The translations under genes and the position numbers were made by a program. The notes beneath the pieces are model-generated. The model was not told where the DNA came from and ran no database searches. It saw nothing but the letters and a program-made list of their open reading frames with translations. From positions 23,377,033-23,441,032 of the forward strand of contig CM049309.1 in NCBI GenBank assembly GCA_026874595.1: 64,000 nucleotides of DNA. Reading direction: 5' to 3'. Shown in pieces: positions 24,627-33,785 of this stretch; positions within the stretch are counted from its first letter, which is position 1, and each line of letters starts with the position of its first letter. This DNA is from Sipunculus nudus (taxonomy: Eukaryota; Annelida; Sipuncula; Golfingiida; Sipunculidae).

Positions 24627-25475
24627 TGTTACAGGTGCCCCTTTTATTGTGTGCAGCTGTCTTTTCGATGATTGTTTTATTGTTCACACGGATGTTCCAT
24701 GTGTTGTTGGCATTTTGTTTGTGTGCCACGCGTAGCTCGTGTTGTAGCGGCCTCGCCTGGCCGGATGTTGCAGGCTCGATTTAATCCGCATTGGTTTAAC
24801 CCTAGATACACAGCGTTCTTTGTTCTTGTATGTTCTTTGAACGTGTGTACTGTGTTAGATTATTTAGATTGTTCGAGAAATGGAAAATTCTCGGCTTGGG
24901 GCGAGAAGTTATAAATAGGGGACTGTGTTTTAGAGCCGATGAGAGTTGAGAGAATATTCCAGCGGACACAGCAGCCTGTATGTCAGTTTGTGGGACCTAT
25001 TTTGATAAGTGCGACAATTATAAATTTTTTTTCAGATTTTCTTCTGGATTTGTGACGAATCTTATTTGGTCTTCAGTTTACTTTCGGGATTGTTACAAGA
25101 GCTTTACATTGGACTGTTATTCTCTAAGCAGAGTTGTGTGAACTATTCATCCGGCTTATAAATTTTAAAGGCCTTGTCACTGACAGTGGTGGTATCCAGG
25201 TACTGTGCACTTTGTTTATTAGGCTGTGTGATTATATTGCTTTGCTGTTATACTGTTGTTGTACTGTGTAATTGTATTGATTTGGTGTATTGTAATGTTG
25301 GGGTGGTTTTAGGAATAAATTATAGTTATATGTTAACAAAAAACCACTGACTTCTTAATTCATTCTCTTATTCATATCACGCTGCCTAGTGTTACAGAAT
25401 CTGATTTTTTTATCTCCTTGACAAAATTTATGTTCATCACGCATACGTGATATGTTGATATTAGGTTCCATGACA
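24627..25475 (+). mobile_element. Solo LTR, copy B (most complete copy)
   Basis: 849 bases starting TGTTACAGG and ending GGTTCCATGACA. It is flanked by GTAT on both sides (24623-24626 and 25476-25479), a perfect 4-bp target duplication. It carries TATAAATAGGGG at 24910-24921, followed by an initiator-like gactgtg, and AATAAA at 25314-25319. This is the promoter and polyadenylation layout expected of U3-R-U5. No gag or pol sequence adjoins it. TG...CA ends and TATA/AATAAA identify it as an LTR. The 4-bp duplication fits several Ty3/gypsy and BEL groups, so the superfamily is not assigned. Confidence 0.85.
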
Positions 25476-27114
25476 GTATATACTCAAACCATCAGTGACA
25501 ACTTGTATAGTGAATTGGGAAAAAAAATCTTCTGTGTAGACCAATATAGGCGAAATACAAATTAATGTGTTATGGAATTTGTATGTTCGGTTGATTCCAA
25601 ACACATGAACAGTTCGTGGCTTCTTAAATATTGATCTAGAATATAGAATATTGAGTAATCACCCTGATTTTGTTTATATATTATTATTCAAGTCAACAGG
25701 CTTCGCGGCACAGCGGAGATGATTTAAAGGACTACCGACATCTTTAGATATCCAGAGAGGTAAAATCTTGATGAGATAACAACGTTGTTCATCATTTCAT
25801 ACAGTGTCAGGTGTGCTGGTACACAAATTGGTTGTGTATTACTCGAATATATATACGTTACATAAGTGAATAGATTATTTAAACACGACTGTAGACCAAA
25901 ATTAACTGATATTTCTACCGATTCTGTAATTATTTCTGGATATATATTATAAATTTATATACAATGAGTAACGGAGAAGTTAAAGATATTTATGCTGGCC
26001 TTACCAAGTTGGCGTTTGAGTAGCATCCTACAGTTTAGATATATTTTAAGTCTTTTTATTAGATTTATTAGACTTTATGAATTGTCTTTCAAAATGAAAC
26101 CATCAAATTTATATAAGTCTTAATTAGCAAGAAAAAAGGAATAAAAAGGTACTTATTCCATGATCCTGAGACAAGTATCATAGAAGTTACAGCTCCTTTC
26201 AGCAACGAACTTGACACAGACCATTGCTCCAAAATATTACCTTGTTTCACTACCATCATGACTTTTCATAATCTATACTGATTATGTATAGTTTTTGTGC
26301 TCATTATCTGAACTTTAATGGGTCTCTTGGGGATCAAAATTACTGTTAACCTGGATAAGGAACATGACTTCTCTATTTTCTGAATCTGAAAAAGAATGAT
26401 AGAATTACGGATAACATGAACACTTTCGAATTCGGTTTGACGAATCCACAGTAAAAACGCAAATAAACTATACATAGGAGACTACGCAAAAAATGATTTA
26501 CATAATCGTGACTATTGATCTATCTTGTGTGTCTGTTCCAAGAATTCAGCACCGTTGCTGCTCTGGCCTCAGATGCTGAAAAGAAATATAGATATCATGG
26601 AGGTGGAAATGAAGGTCAGGTTTTACCTACTTCCAGTATGTCGGTAAAATTCCACATTTTTTTGTAAATTTAGAATCAGAAGTCATGAATTCCTCGTTCG
26701 GTTGACATTAATAAAACCATCAGGAAACCAATATTTCAACTGTGGCTCAGCTTACTGCTGTCTGTACTGTTTTTTTTTCTTCGAAATAAATACAGTCGGG
26801 TTGACATATGGCGACTCAAACAATCAGATGGAAGTTTTATATTGTGTCCCGCACATGTATGTCTATCGCTCGATTATGAGTCATGACGAACAAAACCTGG
26901 TCACAATATTGTGTCGATGGCATTCAAATACAGTTTTAAAAGCCAGTACAGGATGTACAGCAAGATGGAGAAAAATTCCGCCCAAGCGCCAGTTCTACAT
27001 TTCTGTATGTTCCTCAGACAGACCTGTAGGTTGTCAACACCAGGAATTTCATACTCGTGATCTTTGCTGAACATGGCACTTGTTTGCTGAAAAAAATATA
27101 TGAGCAGGCCAACC
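25476..27114. other. AT-rich sequence without a recognised gene
   Basis: Short frames only, none longer than 122 codons (26702-27070, plus; no domain recognised). No RNA gene seen. Confidence 0.4.
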
Positions 27115-27510
27115 CCCCACACCCTCCACCTCCCCGAAATAAGATCACCCCTCCCCCAATCTCCCCGAAATGAGATCACTCCCCCTCCACCTACCCGAAA
27201 TAGGATTATCCCTCCAACCTCCCCGAAATGAGATCCATCCCTCTACCTCACCGAAATGATATCACGCCCCTCCACCTCCCTGAAATGAAATCACCCTCTC
27301 AAATGCCCCCCCTCCACCTCCCCGAAATGAGATCACCCCCTCCACCTCCTCGAAATAAGATGACTTCCTCTTCAACTGCCAGAAATGAGATCACCCCCTC
27401 GACCTGCCCGAAATAAGATCACCCCCTCGACCTCCCCGAAATGATATCACCCCCTCCACCTCCCCGAAATGAGATCACCGCCTCTACCTCCCCGAAATGA
27501 GATCACCCGA
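27115..27510. repeat. 28-bp minisatellite, about 13 units, strand-asymmetric G/C
   Basis: Unit of about 28 bases: cctccacctccccgaaatga then gatcaccc. The gaaat element recurs about 13 times, with substitutions and one longer unit near 27300. The minus strand is rich in GGGG/AGG/TGG runs. ORFs through it are artefacts. Confidence 0.9.
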
Positions 27511-27902
27511 TCAATGATTCTATTGTCACGTGCAATACCAGATTTATTTATTTGCATAATTGAAAAATGTTATTGAACATATGAAAAAAAAAACCTTTAG
27601 CGAGATTGATATAATTATCTCGAAATTTGTAAATGACTTGTTTTATCCCCCTAAAACGTGAGTGGGACCTGCCCCACTGAAACAAGGCCCCAAGATACTG
27701 AAGAAAGAGCAGAGAGAAATTTCAAACCTGGTATTATTATACCGGGTGTGATTGTTATAAACGTGTCTCAGTATTATAACCATTGGTTATATGTAAAAGA
27801 ATGTTATTGCGCTCTCATCCTTTACTCTACTGAAGCTGACCGTAACACTTTTTAAATGTACTTCGGCGTATGATTTAGTTATTTTGACAATTATTATGAT
27901 AC

Positions 27903-27907
<5 letters not shown>
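27511..27907. other. No recognised gene
   Basis: Spacer between the minisatellite and the GA repeat. Only a 65-codon frame without features. Confidence 0.4.

Positions 27908-27972
<65 letters not shown>
27908..27972. repeat. (GA)n microsatellite
   Basis: Uninterrupted GA run of about 65 bases. Confidence 0.95.
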
Positions 27973-27975
<3 letters not shown>

Positions 27976-28214
27976 GGACCGAACAGCCGGTACTGAAAGT
28001 TGAACAGACCGTGCGATACCAGACAGATACGGCAATACAGTCTTCTCATTTCGCTTCCCCAGCGGATTGAATCATTCCAAGCACAACTCATTCCCCCCGG
28101 AGAGCATTTGTTGCATATTATGCAGCCATATAAATCGAGCCCGCTGCATTTAAACTTCCATCAATCGATCTTAAAGTACCAATCTCGGCGGTTGTAAAGA
28201 GACAGGGCCGTGTG

Positions 28215-28420
28215 ACTTTACCTGGAATACGTAACCACGAGGCCCCTCGTGATCGACCGGTTCCTTTTACACACGCATGGAGACGCAGCACCTAATCAGA
28301 CAAAGATACCAGCTCATGTTTGTGCCTGCGCGTGATTTCCATCTGGAATTCGTAGTCATGCGGCCCACGTCATCGACCGCTTCCTCTTACGTACGCATGA
28401 TGGCGCAGCACTTAATCTAG
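28215..28420. repeat. Diverged tandem pair, unit about 120 bases
   Basis: The first unit has acctggaatacgtaaccacg, cgaccggttccttttac and gcatggagacgcagcac. The second has tctggaattcgtagtcatg, cgaccgcttcctcttac and gcatgatggcgcagcac. A fainter third copy may lie at 28950-29040. Confidence 0.65.
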
Positions 28421-28429
28421 ATTACAACT

Positions 28430-28665
28430 GACGGTGGCGGAACTCAACCGTTGTCACTCAACTGGCGACCCGGGTTCGATCCCCGATATGGTCATGAGAG
28501 TAGTTTGTAGGTGTCCGTCCAAAGCCGGTGTGTTTCTCCGGTTCTTCGGTATCCTCCACACCTACAGACTACCAAACGCCATCATCTGAGCCATGGAGAG
28601 TGCCTTGATAAGTTTAATAACTATTTGTATAATCCATGCAAAATAAATAATTTTTATATTTATCT
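28430..28665 (+). mobile_element. tRNA-derived SINE, near full length
   Basis: The head contains a good pol III B box (gggttcgatccc at 28472-28483) with a degenerate A box upstream (tggcggaac). The body includes tgtttctccggttcttcggt, gccatcatctgagccatgga and a tail atccatgcaaaataaataat. Truncated relatives lie at 13590 and 30045. It moves using a partner LINE. Which LINE is not visible. Confidence 0.65.
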
Positions 28666-29055
28666 CCTCTGTGGCTACGCTTCCGAATTGCCCGTGTTTA
28701 TACTTGAACTGCCAAGTGTGTCATGTCCTTCGGCATGATTTTAAACATTTTCCCATAAATCCTGAGAAATTATACATAATTTCGTGGTCTATCTCAGCGC
28801 CATTTAGCAGAAACGACGCCAGTGAGCTCTATCCATGGATCAACTCGACCCATAGAAAGCCCGTTCCCATTCTAAGTCGCAGGGAAGAAGGGATACTATA
28901 TGTAAGAATAAAATATCAAGCTCATGTCCGTGTGTGCATACGGTCGCGTCACTTTACCTGGGACTTCTGTGTATACAAATAAACCATGTAAGCGACCCGT
29001 TCCTGTAACTAAAACAAGGTGACGAAGCATCGAATCATAATGAACTAGAAACCTG

Positions 29056-29462
29056 CAAGCCTTCGCGATGTGTGTTCAGTAGAGGGATCTTCATTATGGG
29101 ATGCTCCCAAAACTCTGTTTGCATGCAATTAGTCGACCCACTTTCCTAGGTTCATTCGTGCATAAGTAAATGTTCAGTTGTAAATGTTCCTTCATGACGT
29201 TTCTAAATCCGGATCATGTGCTGGATCCACACTAAACCCAAGCCCATTTCCGAAATGCCTTGCAAGTTTCATGAGATTCCGTTCATGATTGCGTGAGTTA
29301 TGTTGTGAACAAACACACCCATACACAAACACACACATAAACACGCACACACATACACAAACACACACATAAACACGCACACACATACACAAACACACAC
29401 ATAAACACGCACACACACGAACGGGGATGAACGCATACCGTCCTTGCGAGGCAATAATCGTT
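29056..29462 (-). mobile_element. CCTCCGCC-family repeat copy with expanded CA minisatellite
   Basis: Shares tcatgacgtttctaaatccgg, tgctggatccacactaaa, catgagattccgttcatg and aacggggatgaacgcatacc with the 17625 and 30205 copies. Its CA-rich part (29309-29416) is expanded to about 3.5 copies of a 30-bp unit (acacacataaacacgcacac followed by acatacacaa). Confidence 0.6.
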
Positions 29463-30044
29463 AATACATTTTATCTTAATATTATCGTCAAATGTATACT
29501 GTTACCGACACTACCATGTTCCGAGTACAAATGCATATCATACAAAAATATAATATTCAGACCTTAGTTTGTTTTCAGAAGCAAACTTGACCAGTACTAG
29601 GAAGGGAGTAAATAATACGAAAAGTATATGTTGTAGGTAGGAGACATATTTTCAACGGGAAGAGATATAGGCTTCAGCCTCAGACATATTAGTAAAATGT
29701 CTCGCTAAATGCGACGGTAGACCATCTAATGTGCCCAATGTGGCACTAATGCGGCACGTATTTTATGAGCTATAACAGGTCATCAGCTATCTGATTACAA
29801 ATTGCTGTGAACCTATTTGGTTATAATTTATTTTCAATGTCATTTTATCCATGGATATTTCGGCCACAAATTCGTTGAGTAATTTTTTAAAATTAAAAAA
29901 TACGATGTAAATTAAAGATTAATCAGACCGTTCCTGTTCGGTTACCATTCCATATCTAGGGATGAGACCCGTCCTCTTATATCAGGTCCGGTCTTAAACG
30001 TTACTGATTTCAGTTGAAAGAATGGTGTGACCAAGAGGTTTGGT
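29463..30044. other. No recognised gene
   Basis: AT-rich sequence with no repeat pairing or coding-like block detected. Confidence 0.4.
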
Positions 30045-30185
30045 TGTAAATGCCTGTCCAAGATCAGTGGTTTTCTCCTGGTCCTCCGGTGCCCTTCACC
30101 TCCAGTGACTACCGTACCACATCTGTGCTTTAGAGAGTACTGGACATTAGTACTTGTACAATCCATGTTAAATAAAGTTTTAACT
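30045..30185 (+). mobile_element. SINE fragment
   Basis: gtggttttctcctggtcctc, then ttagagagtactgg and acaatccatgttaaataaag follow the same order as the 28430 SINE body. The head is missing. Confidence 0.5.
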
Positions 30186-30204
30186 AGTAATCTGCATTCT
30201 AAGG

Positions 30205-30560
30205 CATGCAAGCCTCCGCCATGTGGGGTTCCCAATTGTGGGATGCTCCAAAAACAGTGTTTGCATTCACATATTTGGCCCATATTCCCAAATTCATTCG
30301 TGCTTATGTGTACTATACATGTGAGAATATTCCTCGATGACGTTCCTATATCCGGATCATGCGCCAGATCAACACCAAATTCTAATCGATTCTTCAATGG
30401 CCCATTCCTGAAATGCTTTGAATATTTCATGAGCTTCCGTTCAAGATTGCATAAGGTCTGGTGTGAACAAACACACAACAGACGAACGGGGATGAACACG
30501 CACAAACACCCACACGAAAGGGGTTGAACTCCTACAATCCTGACGTAGGCAATAAAACTA
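30205..30560 (-). mobile_element. CCTCCGCC-family repeat copy
   Basis: Begins gcctccgccatgtggggttc. It continues with gatgacgttcctatatccgg, catgagcttccgttcaagat, a short CA-rich tract and gacgaacggggatgaacac. ORFs of 166 codons (plus) and 220 codons (minus) run across it and the neighbouring SINE. They are not credible genes. Confidence 0.6.
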
Positions 30561-30779
30561 CTAATTTTTTCCAAAGAGAATATCAAATGAATGACAGAAA
30601 GCACTTAACTGTTTCCAAATATTTTAATCTATAAATATTCAGTTCAGTTTTCCGTTAATCAGCACCAGGAAGAGAGCGATTTGACTGATACCTGTCTTCC
30701 ATATCTTTATTGAAAGAACACTGCATATATAATCACTGAAATCCAAAACATCTTTTTGGGAACATGCTAATAAAAACGT

Positions 30780-30820
30780 ATCTTGCATAACCTTTATATG
30801 GATATAAAGTTATGCAAGAT
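30780..30820. repeat. Near-perfect 19-bp hairpin
   Basis: Left arm tcttgcataacctttatat (30781-30799), loop gg, right arm atataaagttatgcaagat (30802-30820). The arms pair fully apart from one unpaired C. Confidence 0.75.
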
Positions 30821-31082
30821 GACTCCATCAGTTTTAATATTCACACTAAATCGTTCCATGATAATTATCTATACGGATCTTTTACCGAATTTTGTCATTA
30901 TAATTGTCGGATCCATCATGTCAAATCATTTCCAGACAACATAAAAACCTAGCGTGATTTAAAATGATATTATAAATTCTTTATGATTCAGAATAAATGA
31001 TGTCCGAGGATTCTATGATATCTCTTAATGACTAAACCGAACAATGGTATGCCCCCACTCTACATATGCATGGGACATTCTA

Positions 31083-31464
31083 AAGTAACACGACAAGAAG
31101 AGAAATTCTTAAGTGGCACGACAAAATGAGAAATTCTTCAGTGACACGACAAAACGAGAAATTCTTAAGTGGTACGACAAGACGAGAAATTCTTAAGTGG
31201 CATGACAAAACGAGAATTCTTCAGTAACACGCTAAGACGAGAAATTCTTAAGTGACCCTTTAAAACGAGAAATTTTTATTAGACAAAATAAAATGAAAAA
31301 TTCTTCAGTGACACAAAAAAACGAAAAGTTCTCAAGTGGCACGACAAAACAAAAAACTTCAGTGATAGGACAAAACGAAACATTCTCAGGTGACCATACA
31401 AACTGAGAAATTCTCAAGTGGTACGACAAAACGAGAATTCTTCAGTGACATGACAAAACAAAAA
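31083..31464. repeat. About 29-bp minisatellite, roughly 13 diverged units
   Basis: Unit like cacgacaaaacgagaaattc followed by ttcagtga or ttaagtgg. Two alternating unit types are visible, with more decay towards the right half. Confidence 0.85.
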
Positions 31465-31607
31465 CGATAATACTTCTGGTCAGTTAAAACAGAAAACTTA
31501 ATTGCAAAAATAGTGAAAACGGCTGTTGCCTGCATGTCAAGTTATTGTTAAATGAAATCGTATGCATATGTCATTAATATTAATAAAGTAATGCAAAGTA
31601 TATATAT

Positions 31608-31755
31608 ATTAAAACCTCGATATTACGACCACCAACGGGACCTTGATAAAGTGGTCGTATTATCGAGGTGGTCGTCTGAGCGAGGTTGGATAAAAAATCA
31701 AAGAAGAATTTGGACAGTGAAAAATTTGTCGTTATTTTGAGGTGGTCGCTAAATA
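31608..31755. mobile_element. pogo/Tigger-like miniature element or end
   Basis: Contains aaaacctcgatattacgacc, gtggtcgtattatcgaggtg and ttattttgaggtggtcgct. These are direct and inverted versions of the CCTCGATATAACGACC type end of pogo/Tigger transposons. It abuts the TA tract in which the Gmr1-like retrotransposon lies. Confidence 0.55.
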
Positions 31756-31765
31756 TATATATATA

Positions 31766-31824
<59 letters not shown>
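31756..31824. repeat. (TA)n tract at retrotransposon insertion site
   Basis: TA repeat with one ggat interruption near 31767. It continues on the other side of the retrotransposon at 39433-39452. Confidence 0.9.
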
Positions 31825-31828
<4 letters not shown>

Positions 31829-32946
31829 ACCCCTAACTTAACGTGAAAACTTTACAACGGATATATCCTATAAAAACCATACGATGGGTTTACGCTCGCC
31901 ACTTGGTTTCACTCATCAAGAAATTAGATCCCGGTCATTACAGGTGACATTTCCAGGTTCTTTTAAGGACGTGTATTAAAATACCAGACAATCATACACC
32001 CAGATCAATAGAAACTATGAGACATCAGGTTAAATTCACAAATATAATTCAAGACAATACTTACAGAGACACAAATGTGAGTGTGTGCGTTGATGTGCCA
32101 ATACGACCGTTCTTCACATTAAAATTACAGGATATTTACTGAGTCCATGGTTTGTATAAAAAAAACCATAAAGTCCAGTTCCTTCAGAGATCTCTGGTTA
32201 CTGTTTTGTGTAGAATCTAGCGTATGGTTAGCACCATATAGATCTAGTCTTTCTGAGTTTAGCGATCTTCAACTGATCTTGCTTGTCAGCGACCCGGGTA
32301 GGTTTACGTTCACATGAATGCAATAGCGCTCTTTGTTTACGTAGAGCTTAGAGTCCTTGACCTTGCTCGTGTAGCAATGGTTTCACGGCTTACGGCGGTT
32401 ATGTATCTAGGTCAAGCTGAACTAGGCCGGCAGGTGACGAGCGCTCTTTCACTTTATCGCCAATACGAAGCTCTGTCGGCAGCACGGCTGAGTTCTCATG
32501 AGCTGGGTCTTTGCCTCATGTAGAAGCTTGCTTCTATGCCGTTCCTGGCGTTTCAATGTTCGTGCGTGCGTGATGCCACCTCAAGCTTCAAGACCCAACT
32601 GAACCAACATTCAGCGTCTCTTCTTGAAGTCTGACGTCACAATCGCCTGTTCACTGTGTACGGCAATCCGGTTCTCTGATTGGCTTATTTCTCAAGTGTC
32701 CCATATAAGGATATATGTGACCTAGTTTGACTGTTAGCGTCACCATGGCGACCCACACACGATGCGTGACACGGATAAATCAGCTGATAGCCGATGGGAT
32801 TTCATACAAGAATACACAATATATATATACAATCAAGACCTGTCAACGCTTTAGGATGACGCTTCACGTCAATATCAATAGAGAACAGACTTCGTTAAAC
32901 TATGATACAAAACACCGTACATATTGTCACCTATTGTCTGGTGACA
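31825..32946 (-). repeat. 3' LTR (left copy)
   Basis: 1122 bases from TGTCACCCCT to GTCTGGTGACA. Compared by eye with 38309-39432 it differs by about four substitutions (near positions 11 and 80 of the LTR, gatgcc versus gctgcc, gttaaac versus gttacac) and a 2-bp TA indel. A 69-codon plus-strand frame appears identically in both LTRs and is antisense to the element. It is not treated as a gene. Confidence 0.95.
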
Positions 32947-32961
32947 TCACCCCCTCCTTTT
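32947..32961 (-). other. Polypurine tract
   Basis: On the minus strand AAAAGGAGGGGGTGA directly precedes the 3' LTR start TGTCACC. This purine run is where plus-strand DNA synthesis is primed in LTR elements. Its position flush with the LTR is as expected. Confidence 0.85.
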
Positions 32962-33155
32962 AAAGAAAATACACGGTATTTTCTCGATACATCGTATCGT
33001 TCTATCTCACAGGGTCCAGCTAAACATATTTACATATAGCAATACATAAAAGTCATGTAACAAGTTGTCATTAGTACATGCCCACGGTCTATGACACAGG
33101 GCAAAATCCTGTACATGTTTAGACTTACCTGGCTAGACATTAAGCTCATTACATC

Positions 33156-33785
33156 CTAACACTCAGGCAGTCTGCTAAGAAAATCAGGTCCATGGTTTAG
33201 TTTACCTGACACTGCTTCAATATCAAATCTAAACTCTTGTAGAACCAGTGCCCATCTCATTACTCTCTTATTAGCACATTTTGATTTGCTAATACACTTT
33301 AATGGTTTGTGGTCGGTCTGAATGGTGAACGGTCTACAAGCCAGGTACATCTCAAATTTCTGTACAGACCATACAATTGCTAATGACTCTTTCTCGATGG
33401 TGGAGTAATTTCTCTCCCTGGGCAATAGTTTACGACTGGCATAAGCTACTGGGTGCATGATCCCCTCGTGTCTTTGCATCAGGATACAGCCAATACCCAC
33501 ATCAGATGCATCACATTTCAAATAAAATCGTTTACTGAAATCAGGTAGCTTCAGTATGGGAGGGTCTGACAGTTTAGCCTTTAGAGAACAGTACGCGTTC
33601 TCGTGTACGGGTTTCCAGTCTAGTTTGTTAGGTTGACCTTTACGCGTTAGATCAGTCAAGGGCACCGCTATTTCCGCATAGTTTGGCACGAATTTTCGAT
33701 AGTACCCTGTAAGACCTAGGAATGCTCGCAAAGCCTTCTTTGTCTTAGGTCTATCAGTGCTCTGTTTCCCTTGAGCAAAACTGGA
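33156..33785 (-). CDS. pol: Pol C-terminal frame: RT connection and RNase H (-1 frame)
   Basis: Open on the minus strand from just after a TAA at 33786-33788 to a stop at 33156-33158. It has no convincing ATG, so it is read as an extension of the upstream frame. It starts with PKTKKALRAFLGLTGYYRKF, the conserved segment that follows RT in Ty3/gypsy Pol. It then carries RNase H with KCDASDVGIG, EKESLAIVW and QTDHKPL, whose D, E and D are the catalytic acidic residues, and ends with a DFLSRL-type motif. RNase H removes the RNA strand during reverse transcription. Reached by -1 slippage at 33764-33770, it adds 202 residues, giving a product of about 1477 residues. Alternatively, a one-base deletion upstream (for example in a CC run near 33749) broke a once continuous frame. 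The high LTR identity favours function but does not prove it. Confidence 0.85.
   Translation of the reverse strand, partial: SSFAQGKQSTDRPKTKKALRAFLGLTGYYRKFVPNYAEIAVPLTDLTRKGQPNKLDWKPVHENAYCSLKAKLSDPPILKLPDFSKRFYLKCDASDVGIGCILMQRHEGIMHPVAYASRKLLPRERNYSTIEKESLAIVWSVQKFEMYLACRPFTIQTDHKPLKCISKSKCANKRVMRWALVLQEFRFDIEAVSGKLNHGPDFLSRLPEC
33712..33770 (-). promoter_or_regulatory. Candidate -1 ribosomal frameshift signal
   Basis: On the minus strand, the heptamer G GGA AAC (33770-33764) has the X XXY YYZ form in the zero frame. Slipping one base back enters exactly the RNase H frame. Eleven bases later AGACCTA (33752-33746) can pair with TAGGTCT (33718-33712). A smaller stem, CAAAG/CTTTG with an AAGG loop, lies inside, so a structured stimulator is plausible. 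The zero-frame stop TAG lies at 33718-33716. The 11-base spacer is slightly longer than the usual 5-9 bases. Not proven. Confidence 0.6.

Noticed and set aside
28472-28483. Genuine tRNA gene
   Set aside because: The B box is good, but the A box and acceptor pairing are degenerate, and the sequence continues into a SINE body shared with other copies.
29942-30604. 220-codon minus and 166-codon plus ORFs
   Set aside because: Both strands are open over a SINE fragment and a CCTCCGCC-family repeat. Neither has domains.
31083-31464. CRISPR-like spaced repeat
   Set aside because: Units are contiguous and diverged with no unique spacers. It is a eukaryotic minisatellite.
32314-32523. 69-codon plus-strand ORF, repeated at 38798-39007
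   Set aside because: The identity is explained by its lying in both LTRs. It is antisense to the element and has no domain.
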